NCBI GenBank assembly: GCA_020073185.1
Contig: JAIQFT010000024.1
Location: forward strand, 1 to 64,000
DNA: 64,000 nucleotides
Source: Terriglobia bacterium
GTDB lineage: Bacteria > Acidobacteriota > Terriglobia > Terriglobales > Acidobacteriaceae
Reading direction: 5' to 3'
This document shows, one piece after another, positions 8,891 to 17,425 of this stretch. The notes under the pieces were generated by a model. It worked only from the letters and a program-made list of their open reading frames with translations. It was not told the origin of the DNA and made no database searches. The stretch's first letter is position 1. Every line of letters starts with the position of its first letter. Both the position numbers and the translations under genes were made by a program.

Positions 8891-10321
8891 TCAAGAAGGT
8901 GCACCACCGGCGCCGGAAGTCAGCGAGGCATCCTGTCGAGGTCGCGCCCCTCTTTGCCACTGCGACAGACTCGGTGCCTCGACGCTTTGATTGGTTAAGT
9001 AACAATACTCACGCAGGACTGCGCGTCGCAGGCTCATTTCGTCTTCGAAACCGCATTCGCGCGCGTAACGGGTCACATCCCCGGGTACCGGCTGGCCCAG
9101 GCGCTCTTCGAAGTACCAGCGGCATAGATCGTCCCACGGCACTCCCACCTCGGACAGGCTGGGATTCTGCAGCCCGACCGACTCAAGCGCGCGCTCCTTG
9201 TCGCCGGCCCGTGCCGCGAGCCGGTCGTACTCGCCCGTCATGAGCAACTCGTCGACAATCCGGCTGTCCACGTCCGGCACTCCCCAGCTCTTGGTCAACT
9301 GGAGTAGCGCCTCCTCCTTCAGCATCCGACTAAACGTTTCGATGGTCAGATCATGCTCGGTGAGCCAGCGTTGAAAACGCTTCAGGTCCGCCAGATCGCG
9401 TTTGTCCCGCCACCGATCGCCAGTCTCCTGGAGCTGCTCGGCGCTGAGCAAGATGTTTTGACGAGAAGCCTCGGTGGCAGCCAGGAAACGCACCAGCGCG
9501 CCTTGCGCGACGCGCCGGTACGAGGCTTCGATTTGCATCTCCTCGCGCAGGGTGGTGGGAAGCACGGTTGACCCGCCCTTGGCACTCTCCAGCGCGCCCG
9601 GCATGGAGCTTGCGACATGCCAAATGTGTGTGTTTTCCACCGGGTAGGAGACGCGCTTGGGAGTCAATCCCGCTGCGATGCGCTGCTGCATGATTGCCAG
9701 CATCGCGCGCGCATCCTCCCGTTTCTGGTCCACCTGACCGGTCGGCAGCCACTGCTCCAGGGCGCACAACTCCGCCGCCGGCAATCCATGCAGATGCGCC
9801 TGTCGGAGCACTTCCGGATAGCACCGCTCCGGGTAGAAGAGAGCCTTGGCGATTCGGAGCAGAGCCTCTAGTGAAGCTGCAGAGATTGCGCCCGTCGCTT
9901 GGGCCTTCTTGAGCGTAATTCTGATGTTGACCATGGCCTCCGATGCCAGGCGATACCCCGTGTCTGGGGGGCCATGTCTTACCGCGACCTCGTCGTCATC
10001 CTCCAGTTCGCCGCTGCGGAACGCCTCATAGACGGCGCCCACGCCTTCCATGCCGAAGGCCTCCAGTTCAACCGCGCGTAGCGCTCCCATGCTGGCGCTG
10101 CCAAACACGTGAATCCCATTCTTCATTGCCCAGAGGATCTCTTTGTGCCAGACCGACGGGACGCGTTCGAAGTAGCCGTCGATGATGCCGATCGCGCAGG
10201 GCTGCTTGCGAGCGGCACGGTACACGTCTCCCTGCGAGACCGGCGGCAGAAACACGGCATCCAGGTACTCTCGCGCCTGCTCAGGCGGCAAACTTGGGCC
10301 GGTGAAGACGTAAACACTCAT
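8891..10321 (-). CDS. TfuA-domain protein, YcaO partner
   Basis: The first 230 residues carry the TfuA core: VYVFTGPSLPPEQA, then AIGIIDGYFERVPSVWHKEI and GIHVFGSASMGALRAVEL. TfuA proteins act with YcaO enzymes in backbone thioamidation, in thioviridamide-type peptides and in methanogen McrA. They are thought to deliver or activate sulfur. The remaining 240 residues are helical and rich in charged residues and match no domain I recognise; they could recognise substrate. The ATG overlaps the YcaO stop by 4 nt (ATGA), so the pair is translationally coupled. It is the last gene of the operon. Confidence 0.9.
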   Translation of the reverse strand: MSVYVFTGPSLPPEQAREYLDAVFLPPVSQGDVYRAARKQPCAIGIIDGYFERVPSVWHKEILWAMKNGIHVFGSASMGALRAVELEAFGMEGVGAVYEAFRSGELEDDDEVAVRHGPPDTGYRLASEAMVNIRITLKKAQATGAISAASLEALLRIAKALFYPERCYPEVLRQAHLHGLPAAELCALEQWLPTGQVDQKREDARAMLAIMQQRIAAGLTPKRVSYPVENTHIWHVASSMPGALESAKGGSTVLPTTLREEMQIEASYRRVAQGALVRFLAATEASRQNILLSAEQLQETGDRWRDKRDLADLKRFQRWLTEHDLTIETFSRMLKEEALLQLTKSWGVPDVDSRIVDELLMTGEYDRLAARAGDKERALESVGLQNPSLSEVGVPWDDLCRWYFEERLGQPVPGDVTRYARECGFEDEMSLRRAVLREYCYLTNQSVEAPSLSQWQRGARPRQDASLTSGAGGAPS

Positions 10322-11559
10322 TGCTTCACTTCCATATGGGCAAGGGCACGCCGGCCATAACGGCAGTTTGGCACCACGCCTTTGGCTTCCAGACCGGGAA
10401 TGATGACTCGTGCCACCGGCAACCCAAATTCCGGCTTGGTCAGATCCACCACGAAAACGTGTTCAATGCCGATGCCCTGCAATCGCTTTAGTTCCCAGGC
10501 TACATCGCCATCGAGGGTATCTCCCTCCCAGGTCGGGACCTTACGGAAATCGCGACTTGGGGTGCCAGTGGCGAGCCGTTGCCGCAGGCCGTCGATAGCC
10601 TCGGGTGACATCGCCCGGTCATACATCGTACGAAACAAATCGTCGCGCGAGCCGGAGATGCAGGCGGCACGACTCTGGGCGGCCTCGGTCAGGGCGCGCA
10701 ACAGGGCGACCTCGCGTGCCGGATGACAGCCCGAACCACCGGCGGAATACAGGTCACGCAAGCCCTTGCTCTCCCGATCGACAATGCCGCATTCGAAACA
10801 GGGAAGCCCAACGTCGGTGGTCGATTCCCACACCCCAACTGTGACCCCCGCTTGCTCGTATTTGTCGAGCACCTCACGGCAACCTGGATCGTCGACTGTG
10901 TCCGGATCGATGCGCCGCCTGTCGCGCTCCTCCTCGGACAGCAGGAAGAACAGAGTTGTGGCATCCCGCTCGACGACCTCGCAGATGGCGTGGCTGATTG
11001 CCTCCAGCAAATGATTGCCGGAGGCTAAACCGTTGGATGAGGCCGCAAAATTTCCCGGACACAATGTCTTGTCCACGGTGTAAATCGTGTGCACCAGCTC
11101 GTAGGGCAGCCACACCGGCTCCTCGGCGAGAAGGTCGAAACCTTGTATCCACAGCAGCGGACGATCATGGTGGAAGAGGCAGGGATCCTCGCGCGCCATC
11201 TCCGCCACATCCGCTAAGCGGTGGGTCCGGCTCAGCTCAGCGTAGCTGTCGTACTTCAGAGGCAGAGTGGTCAAATACTCGGCGTGATAGCCCTCGACCG
11301 ACTCCATCAGGCCCGAAGCTTTGGCTGCCCACAAGTCCAGCCCCTTGCCTTGCGACACGGCTATGGATCGCGAGTTGGGCCGCACCACCATCACCACCGG
11401 AACGCCGATGCAGTCCAGCCCAGTTACGTCGGCAATCCGAGTGATCCCCATGCTCGCCATGAACGGGCGAACTCGCTCGACAGTCTCTTGCGGCGAGACC
11501 AGTCGGTGCGTGCCTGCGCGGTATGCCTTGGCAAGACCGGGAGTTAAGGATGTTGCCAT
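10318..11559 (-). CDS. YcaO cyclodehydratase/thioamidation enzyme
   Basis: The 413-residue product has the YcaO ATP-binding elements in order: GLMESVEGYHAE near residue 85, AISHAICEVVERDA near 190, and ALTEAAQSRAA near 290. YcaO proteins use ATP to activate a backbone amide, giving azolines, amidines or thioamides. Pairing with TfuA favours thioamidation. The C-terminus ends HMEVKQ and lacks the proline-rich PxPxP tail of azoline-forming YcaOs, which also fits the TfuA class. It starts 5 nt after the radical SAM gene and overlaps TfuA by 4 nt. Confidence 0.93.
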   Translation of the reverse strand: MATSLTPGLAKAYRAGTHRLVSPQETVERVRPFMASMGITRIADVTGLDCIGVPVVMVVRPNSRSIAVSQGKGLDLWAAKASGLMESVEGYHAEYLTTLPLKYDSYAELSRTHRLADVAEMAREDPCLFHHDRPLLWIQGFDLLAEEPVWLPYELVHTIYTVDKTLCPGNFAASSNGLASGNHLLEAISHAICEVVERDATTLFFLLSEEERDRRRIDPDTVDDPGCREVLDKYEQAGVTVGVWESTTDVGLPCFECGIVDRESKGLRDLYSAGGSGCHPAREVALLRALTEAAQSRAACISGSRDDLFRTMYDRAMSPEAIDGLRQRLATGTPSRDFRKVPTWEGDTLDGDVAWELKRLQGIGIEHVFVVDLTKPEFGLPVARVIIPGLEAKGVVPNCRYGRRALAHMEVKQ

Positions 11560-11564
11560 GCTTT

Positions 11565-13622
11565 CTATCCCTCTGTCGCTTTGCTGTCCGACTCAGGTCC
11601 GGACTCGACCCGCTCTGATCCGAGCAAAAGCCCTAGCATAGCTCGTTCTCTAGGGGTTAGCGCGCCGTCCCAGGCGTGCAGCTTCTCACCCAGTGCGCAG
11701 AGTTCGCTTTCATCCAACTCGATTCTCTTGCGTTCCGCGTCTTCGCGCTCGCTGGATCGCTGCGGCGGCAACGCCAGGGCGAGGTAACGGCCATCGGCTT
11801 TCGCCACCAGGCGCAACTCCATCCAGCGGCGCAGCAACGTCTCCACCTCCGCCTCCGTCCGCCCCAACTCGGCGGCCTCCTCCACCAGCGCCCTCCACGA
11901 GTGGTACCGATCAAGGAAGAGGTAGAGCGCCCGTTCTACTCCGCCCAGTCGCATCGTACGCTGAAGCGCTCCGACGCGATCATCCTGGATCGTGAGTGTG
12001 TTGCCATCGTCCCTGTGGATCAAACCGCTGCGGTTGGCATTCGCCTCCCAAGCGGCGACCGCTTCTTGAAGTCCGACGGTATAGGTGGAGGGATCGCGGC
12101 CGTCCGCGTAATCATGCTCGAAGTAATAAGCAAGGTTCGCCAGCTCGCTCTCCGGCAGGTCGTAGACGTAAGCGTACGACCGGTCGCAGCGCACGTTGCA
12201 CAATCCAAACTGCTCGGGATTGACGAAAAAGGGGCTAAACCGATCCACCCGGACAGGCCCGCACCCCTGCGGTGGCTCCAAGTGGTGCAGGCCAGCAATC
12301 AGCGAGACCATTTCTTCGTACTCGCTGGATTCCTCCCCCGGAAGCCCATACATTAAGTTCCAATTGCATTTCACTCCGAATTGCTTGCACCACTTCAGCA
12401 ACTCCACGTTCTGCAACGCAGTGGTACCTTTGCGGATCAGACTCAGCACGCGCGTACTGAAGCTCTCGATTCCGGGCTGAATGGTCCTAACCCCGGCCTC
12501 GCGGAGTAACGCCACCTGCTCCTTCCGCAGGTTCGCTTTGGTCTCGTAGAAGATATCGAGGGCAATTCCGCGCTTGATGAGTTCGGGAAACAAGTCGTGG
12601 AAATACTGCATGTCGAGAATGTTGTCGACCATTTCCACCTTGGGAGTTTGATAACGGGTGGTCAGCGCGATGATCTCATCCAGCGCCCGCTGCCAGCTCT
12701 TGACCCGATACTGCATGGAAAGCCCGTTGAGGCCGCAAAACGTGCAGTGCGCCTTCTCTCCCCACCAGCATCCGCGCGACGTTTCCATCAGCACGTGCCC
12801 GGAGCCTTCCGCAATCGGAGCACGGTTCTCCTCCGCGAAGTAGTCGTCATAGTCGGGATAGGGAAGCGTGTCCAGGTCCTTCACACGCTCCGGATGCAGG
12901 CTGGAAAAATAGCTGGTGCCGTCCTTGCGTGAGATCACGCCGGGAACGCCGTGTACGTCTTGCCCAGTGCGCATCCGCTCCAGTAACTGGGGAAAGCTGA
13001 TGTCGGCTTCGCCACTGCAGACGAAGTCAATCGCGGGAAATGAGCGGTGGAGTTGCAGTCCCATCGCACCTTCGCAGTTGGCCCCACCGAACACAATCGG
13101 GAGCTTTGGGTAGCGTTGCTTGACGCGCTGAGCCAGAGCCAGGGAGGGCAGATTCTGGGTGAAATTGGTGGTGAATCCCACAATGTCGTACGCTGCCCAG
13201 TCCACGGCGGCCATGCACCCGTCTAGAAATGCCGGCGCGGCATCGCGCGCGCGGCGCAGCTCAGCGAAGAACACGTCCTCTCTTTGGTGGAGCCACGGCC
13301 GATAACGCCCACCCAACATCTCCAGAAAATCGCGCTGGCGTGCCCCTGCTCCATCAAAGACGCACCCTGAGAATATCCAGTCGCCGATCAGGGCTTCCGG
13401 TGGGCTGAGCCAGGCCACGGTTTGGAAGAACTCATTCCCATGGCGTTCCGCATAGCGCAAGTTGAGGTAGAGCACCTCACTCGCGAACCCCACGCGCTGC
13501 AAAAGCGCTTTGAGCAGGCTGACGCCCATGGCGGGGCGGATGGAGCCAAACGGCATGTTAACGAAGAGCACTCGCACATCAGTCCCGCCGACTGCGCACA
13601 CTACAGACACCGGCCCAGGCAT
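11565..13622 (-). CDS. B12-binding radical SAM RiPP maturase (RiPP maturation radical SAM protein 1 type)
   Basis: An N-terminal cobalamin-binding-like domain (VRVLFVNMPFGSIRPAMGVS) precedes a radical SAM domain with CWWGEKAHCTFCGLNG near residues 284-298, a C-x7-C-x2-C cluster motif typical of this RiPP maturase family. Family members are predicted C-methyltransferases or other radical modifiers of ribosomal peptides. The last 60 residues include ELCALGEKLH and LTPRERAMLGLLL, which resemble the leader-like half of the small peptide encoded just upstream. The true start may be the GTG of VRVLF near 13574 rather than 13622. It lies 79 nt after the precursor gene. Confidence 0.92.
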   Translation of the reverse strand: MPGPVSVVCAVGGTDVRVLFVNMPFGSIRPAMGVSLLKALLQRVGFASEVLYLNLRYAERHGNEFFQTVAWLSPPEALIGDWIFSGCVFDGAGARQRDFLEMLGGRYRPWLHQREDVFFAELRRARDAAPAFLDGCMAAVDWAAYDIVGFTTNFTQNLPSLALAQRVKQRYPKLPIVFGGANCEGAMGLQLHRSFPAIDFVCSGEADISFPQLLERMRTGQDVHGVPGVISRKDGTSYFSSLHPERVKDLDTLPYPDYDDYFAEENRAPIAEGSGHVLMETSRGCWWGEKAHCTFCGLNGLSMQYRVKSWQRALDEIIALTTRYQTPKVEMVDNILDMQYFHDLFPELIKRGIALDIFYETKANLRKEQVALLREAGVRTIQPGIESFSTRVLSLIRKGTTALQNVELLKWCKQFGVKCNWNLMYGLPGEESSEYEEMVSLIAGLHHLEPPQGCGPVRVDRFSPFFVNPEQFGLCNVRCDRSYAYVYDLPESELANLAYYFEHDYADGRDPSTYTVGLQEAVAAWEANANRSGLIHRDDGNTLTIQDDRVGALQRTMRLGGVERALYLFLDRYHSWRALVEEAAELGRTEAEVETLLRRWMELRLVAKADGRYLALALPPQRSSEREDAERKRIELDESELCALGEKLHAWDGALTPRERAMLGLLLGSERVESGPESDSKATEG

Positions 13623-13701
13623 AGAGCCTTATCCGTGCCTTAAAGCGCCAGGATCGATCTCGATCAGATAGGGAGGCCGCTCAGCGATGAACTCGCTAAC
13701 C

Positions 13702-13983
13702 TCACTTTTCCACGAAAGTGCCTTTGATCTTGATAGAGATGGTTGGAAACGACATAGCTGCCTGCGGGCCGCCAGAACCCTTCTCTGGGCTGTACCCCTG
13801 CTCGTCATACTTCATGCCGTAGGCTTGGACTTCGCCACCCTTGGCCGCTTTGGCGGCGTTGTCCAGCACGTCGGTAAGGAAGGCATTCTCCTTCGGGCTA
13901 AGGTTGCCGCCAAGGGCCTTCAGCTTCTTTGCCAGCTCGGAAAACTCACGTTCGGTATACGGCTCCTGCCGCTCCTGAGTCAT
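13702..13983 (-). CDS. Candidate RiPP precursor peptide
   Basis: This 93-residue peptide is the first gene of the minus-strand operon, with AAGGAG 7 nt before its ATG and a strong promoter 49 nt further upstream. Residues 1-48 form a charged helical leader-like region (ELAKKLKALGGNLSPKENAFL). The rest is short and polar with Gly-Gly at 49-50 and GSGG at 69-72, then a tail AAMSFPTISIKIKGTFVEK. There is no cysteine, so thiazole formation or lanthionines are unlikely; backbone thioamidation or C-methylation remain possible. The precursor role is inferred from size and position and is not proven by homology. Confidence 0.75.
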   Translation of the reverse strand: MTQERQEPYTEREFSELAKKLKALGGNLSPKENAFLTDVLDNAAKAAKGGEVQAYGMKYDEQGYSPEKGSGGPQAAMSFPTISIKIKGTFVEK

Positions 13984-14031
13984 CGTCGTTCTCCTTGCGC
14001 TGCCCCCACATCCTGGGCGAACGAGACGCGT

Positions 14032-14060
14032 AATCTAGACTAGCTCCGTCTGCCTGTCAA
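14032..14060 (-). promoter_or_regulatory. Sigma-70-type promoter of the RiPP operon
   Basis: Read on the minus strand, TTGACA (14055-14060) is followed after exactly 17 nt by TAGATT (14032-14037). The -35 box is perfect and the -10 box matches 4 of 6. A transcript would start near 14025, leaving about 40 nt of leader before the precursor ATG at 13983. It points away from the MFS gene, so the region is a divergent intergenic control segment. Confidence 0.65.
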
Positions 14061-14135
14061 GGAGTGCAAGGGCCCTACGCTGAATCGCTCATCGGTTATG
14101 TAAAGTGCATTATCATTGCGCACCCAGGGGAATCC

Positions 14136-15404
14136 ATGACCTCTACGCCGGCTGCAGCTCCATCCCAGCCTGCAGTCCACCCGCTCAAGATCGGGTACTT
14201 CCGCACTCTGTGGATTGTCGCGACGGTCTCGCTGCTCGGCGACCAGTTTTTTCTGGTGGCCTTGCCCTGGCTGGTGCTGAAGCTGTCCGGATCGAGCCTG
14301 GCGCTGGGGACCATTCTCATGGCGGAAGCGGTTCCGCGGGCCGCGCTCATGCTGGTGGGTGGAGCAGTCACCGATCGGTTCCTGCCGCGGAAGGTGTTGA
14401 TCGCGACCGGCGCGATAAGAATTGTGCTGGTGGCAGCCATCGCCGCACTCACTGGGCTGGGAGTGATTCGGCTGTGGCACATCTACGTGTTGGCGTGCGC
14501 CTTTGGGGTTGCCGATGCTTTTTCGTCTCCCGCCAGCGCGGCACTGCTGCCCTCCCTGGTGCGGCCGGAGCAGTATGCAGCCGCCGACTCCATGCTTCAG
14601 GGCAGTGCGCAACTGACCACGATGATCGGACCGGCCCCTGCTGGATTGGCCATCAAACGTTGGGGTCTGGCGCCGGCCTTCTGGATCGATGCGGCCAGCT
14701 TTCTGGGTCCAGTTTTGGCGTTGCTGTGGATGCCGGATCAGCCGCTCCAACCAGGCGCGCCTGCAGCGGCAGCCCAGACTGTCGCACCGGCGATTGCTGC
14801 CCCGCCTAGCGTGCTGCGGTCGATCGCCGACGGGTTGCGGTATGTCGTTCAAGATCCCTCCCTGCGACTGCTGTTTGTCGTCTCAACCGTCTTGAACGTG
14901 TGCGTTGCCGGGCCGCTCGCGGTGGGGCTGGCGGCTATGGCCAACTTCCGTTTCGGATCGGCGGCGGCTTACGGGATCCTGCTCTCCTGTTTCGAAGGTG
15001 GCGCGCTGGCCGGCATGATCCTGGCGGGTGCGCTACCGCGCCTGTGGCACCGTGGTTGGCTCTTGACCGCGCTGACCTTCGCCACCGCGTTCGACCTGTT
15101 CGGTTTGGCGATGGTTTATCGGCTGGTCGCAGTGGGCGCATTGCTGGCGGTGATGGGCCTGAGTGCAGGCTTTGTGAACATCCAGATCATGTCGTGGATA
15201 CAGTCACAAGTGCCCCCGAATATGCTCGGCCGTTTGATGAGCGTCCTGATGTTCTCGGCGGTGGGCTTGACCCCCATCTCGTTCGTGCTGGCAGGAGCGG
15301 CGGCCGGGGCGCATCTGGCGGCGATGTACTTGGTGGCCGGGGCGCTTGTCCTGCTAACGGGGGCCGCGATGGTGCTCACCGGGGCCAGCAGAGCCATCAC
15401 GTAA
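14136..15404 (+). CDS. MFS transporter, probable exporter
   Basis: The 422-residue product has about 12 hydrophobic segments and the MFS loop-2 motif GGAVTDRFLPRKVL near residue 75. It resembles the enterobactin-exporter/MFS_3 group of drug and siderophore exporters. The ATG at 14136 follows CAGGGGAATCC and precedes a short hydrophilic N-terminus; the longer frame from 14064 is less likely. It is divergent from the RiPP operon across a 150-nt region, so it may export the mature peptide. That substrate link is inference from position. Confidence 0.88.
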   Translation: MTSTPAAAPSQPAVHPLKIGYFRTLWIVATVSLLGDQFFLVALPWLVLKLSGSSLALGTILMAEAVPRAALMLVGGAVTDRFLPRKVLIATGAIRIVLVAAIAALTGLGVIRLWHIYVLACAFGVADAFSSPASAALLPSLVRPEQYAAADSMLQGSAQLTTMIGPAPAGLAIKRWGLAPAFWIDAASFLGPVLALLWMPDQPLQPGAPAAAAQTVAPAIAAPPSVLRSIADGLRYVVQDPSLRLLFVVSTVLNVCVAGPLAVGLAAMANFRFGSAAAYGILLSCFEGGALAGMILAGALPRLWHRGWLLTALTFATAFDLFGLAMVYRLVAVGALLAVMGLSAGFVNIQIMSWIQSQVPPNMLGRLMSVLMFSAVGLTPISFVLAGAAAGAHLAAMYLVAGALVLLTGAAMVLTGASRAIT

Positions 15405-15447
15405 GCTAGATGGCAAAGCACAATGCCGGGTGCAATCCCGCCCGCTA

Positions 15448-15477
15448 TTGACAACGCTAACCGGGGTGGGGTATCAC
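15448..15477 (+). promoter_or_regulatory. Candidate promoter of the GAF-domain gene
   Basis: TTGACA (15448-15453) and TATCAC (15472-15477) are separated by 18 nt. The -35 is perfect and the -10 matches 4 of 6. It lies within a possible GTG-started N-terminal extension of the downstream frame, which argues for the ATG at 15511 as the real start. Confidence 0.4.
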
Positions 15478-15510
15478 GACCCGCAGAGCACCGCGGAAAA
15501 ACAAACCCTC

Positions 15511-16380
15511 ATGCCAGGAGGCGGACGGACGAAACGCCAACGCGCACAACCTCAGAAACGGCGTCGTGGCGCGCGCAAGGCCACATTCGTCCAGGAGTTG
15601 CGGCGGGCCATGAGCTTGGGGGCATCCGCCAACGTCATTGCCGCACCGGTTGCGCAATCCCAACTGCTGGAGATGATCGTTCGCACCGCGAGCCGCGTGA
15701 TCGATGCGCGCGCCGCTTCGCTTTGCCTGCTCGACGAAAGCGCAAAAGAGCTGGTATTCGAGGTGGTTCAGGGCGAGAAAAGCGAGGAGCTGCGCAAGAT
15801 CAGGGTACCGATGGGCCATGGCATTGTTGGACTGGTCGCCGCCACCGGGCAGGCCATGGCGATATCGAATGTGGGGAGCGATCCACGTCACGCCGCCGAC
15901 GTTGCTCGTCGCGTCGGCTACATGCCGCAGAGCATCCTTGCCGTGCCACTCCTTTATGCGGACCGCGTCATCGGTGTCCTCGAACTTCTGGACAAGAATG
16001 GAAAGGAATCTTTTGGCGCAGCCGACCTGGAGACCCTGGGCCTGTTCGCGAACCAGGCAGCCATCGCCATTCAGCAGTCACGCGCCCAGACTTCAATCAC
16101 CTCCATGCTGATGCAATTGATTTCCGCCTTCGGCCCGGTCTCACCCGGGCGCCAGCGAGGGATCGAGAAGGCGGCAGCCGCGGTTGCGCGAGACGTAAAC
16201 GATCCTGCGCACCGCCACGCCATGGAGTTGTCGGGGCTGATTCACGAGATCGTGCAATACGGAAACGGCGAAACCGCGGCCTGTCGCGCTTTGCTGGAAA
16301 GTTTCGCGAGCTACCTTCGGTCTCGCCTGGCCGGCGGGCCGCGGCGAGCCTCCGCCGACGGCGCCCTCCGCCGGTCCTGA
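15511..16380 (+). CDS. GAF-domain protein
   Basis: After a basic N-terminus (KRQRAQPQKRRRGARKA) comes a GAF domain, about residues 50-200. Recognisable pieces are SRVIDARAASLCLLDES, VPMGHGIVGLVAATGQAM, ISNVGSDPRHAADVARRVGY and SILAVPLLYADRVIGVLEL. GAF domains bind small ligands or mediate dimerisation. No kinase, cyclase or DNA-binding output is visible; the C-terminal 90 residues are helical. The last 70 nt overlap the end of the convergent subtilase gene, so one of the two C-termini may be over-extended. The frame is open from a GTG at 15430. Confidence 0.8.
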   Translation: MPGGGRTKRQRAQPQKRRRGARKATFVQELRRAMSLGASANVIAAPVAQSQLLEMIVRTASRVIDARAASLCLLDESAKELVFEVVQGEKSEELRKIRVPMGHGIVGLVAATGQAMAISNVGSDPRHAADVARRVGYMPQSILAVPLLYADRVIGVLELLDKNGKESFGAADLETLGLFANQAAIAIQQSRAQTSITSMLMQLISAFGPVSPGRQRGIEKAAAAVARDVNDPAHRHAMELSGLIHEIVQYGNGETAACRALLESFASYLRSRLAGGPRRASADGALRRS

Positions 16381-17225
16381 GTGCCGCCGTCGACACTGCG
16401 GCGTGCATTGCGAGCCGATGCGCGGAGCAGCGTCTTTACCTCGAATGGAGTCAGGTGCGGGTGCTTGCTGCGCAGCAAAGCCACCAGGCCGGTAATGTGG
16501 GGAGCGGCAAAGCTGTTTCCCGTGGCCGTAATGTAGCCGCCGCCCAACCATCCCACGCGGACGTTAATGCCGGGCGCTCCGAACTCCACCGGGGGAGAGG
16601 GATTACACCAATAATTGAGCACGTCGTCGTCGCTCGCGCCCTGATAGCAGGCCACGGAAATGACGGGTGCATACAGTGAGGGAGCGCTGAGCACCCGCAT
16701 GTTGTTGGCAGCGGTTACCAGAACCGTGCCACGGTAATAGGCTTGGTCGACCAGCTCGTAAAGTAGGTGGAAATAGTCCCGGACGGTTGTGCCCAGGCTA
16801 AGATTTACTACGTGCATGCCGTTCTCGACCGCCCACCGCAGCCCCTCGGCGAAGCTCTGCGCGCGCCCCACCAGGCCGGCGCCCAGCACTCGCACGCTGT
16901 AAAGCTCGGCCTCGGGCGCGATGCGATGCACTACCCCGGCGCATGCCGTCCCGTGCCCGAATGCATCCTCGTGTGGGGCGGTTTTAATCGTGAGCCCACC
17001 GTCTTCGCCGAATTCGGGTTCCACCCAACCGCGGACTGCGCCGGCCACCGCCGGGTGGGCATTGTCGACACCGCTGTCGACAATGGCGACCTTGACTCCG
17101 CGCCCAGTGCTTCCGCCGAAAACCTCCTCCGGAGTCGCCGATTCCAGGAACGGCGCGGTCTCGACAAAAGGGGTGGTCCCGGAAGGATCCTCACCCCAGC
17201 TCCATGCTGGCTCCATGTTCGCCAT
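16311..17225 (-). CDS. Subtilisin-like (S8) serine protease without signal peptide
   Basis: The catalytic triad is visible: Asp50 in AIVDSGVD, His91 in HEDAFGHGTACAG, and the serine in TGNSFAAPHITGL near residue 240; the oxyanion asparagine is in TAANN. At 304 residues it is a minimal S8 protease with no signal peptide and no prodomain, so it is likely cytoplasmic. Cytoplasmic subtilases cut leader or recognition sequences in some RiPP pathways, such as cyanobactins. Its position beside the YcaO-TfuA operon suggests leader removal here; that is inference. The basic last 35 residues overlap the GAF gene and may be spurious. Confidence 0.9.
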   Translation of the reverse strand: MANMEPAWSWGEDPSGTTPFVETAPFLESATPEEVFGGSTGRGVKVAIVDSGVDNAHPAVAGAVRGWVEPEFGEDGGLTIKTAPHEDAFGHGTACAGVVHRIAPEAELYSVRVLGAGLVGRAQSFAEGLRWAVENGMHVVNLSLGTTVRDYFHLLYELVDQAYYRGTVLVTAANNMRVLSAPSLYAPVISVACYQGASDDDVLNYWCNPSPPVEFGAPGINVRVGWLGGGYITATGNSFAAPHITGLVALLRSKHPHLTPFEVKTLLRASARNARRSVDGGTQDRRRAPSAEARRGPPARRDRR

Positions 17226-17330
17226 CGTGCGGAGAGTTTAGCACCGCTGCAACCCATCGTTGCTCGCCGTCGCTCTACGACGATGCTGCTGGCGACCGGT
17301 ATAGGATTTTCTGTATCGGTACCTGGGTGG

Positions 17331-17350
17331 CGCAGGCCTTTAGGCCTGCG
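17331..17350. repeat. Intergenic GC-rich palindrome with TTTA loop
   Basis: CGCAGGCC (17331-17338) and its complement GGCCTGCG (17343-17350) enclose TTTA. There is no T-run, so it is not an obvious terminator. It belongs to a group of short GC-rich hairpins with four-base loops found elsewhere in this window (25526-25545, 43395-43418). Confidence 0.6.
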
Positions 17351-17425
17351 GAAAAGCCATTACCATCATTCCGGCTTCAGCCGCTGAGGTACATGAGAGG
17401 GCCACTACACTATCTCGAATCCGTT

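Noticed and set aside
13624-13705. Frame running on past the precursor stop in +1, up to the maturase start
   Set aside because: It is open for only about 27 codons, has no start or ribosome-binding site, and a frameshift extension is not supported by any slippery site.
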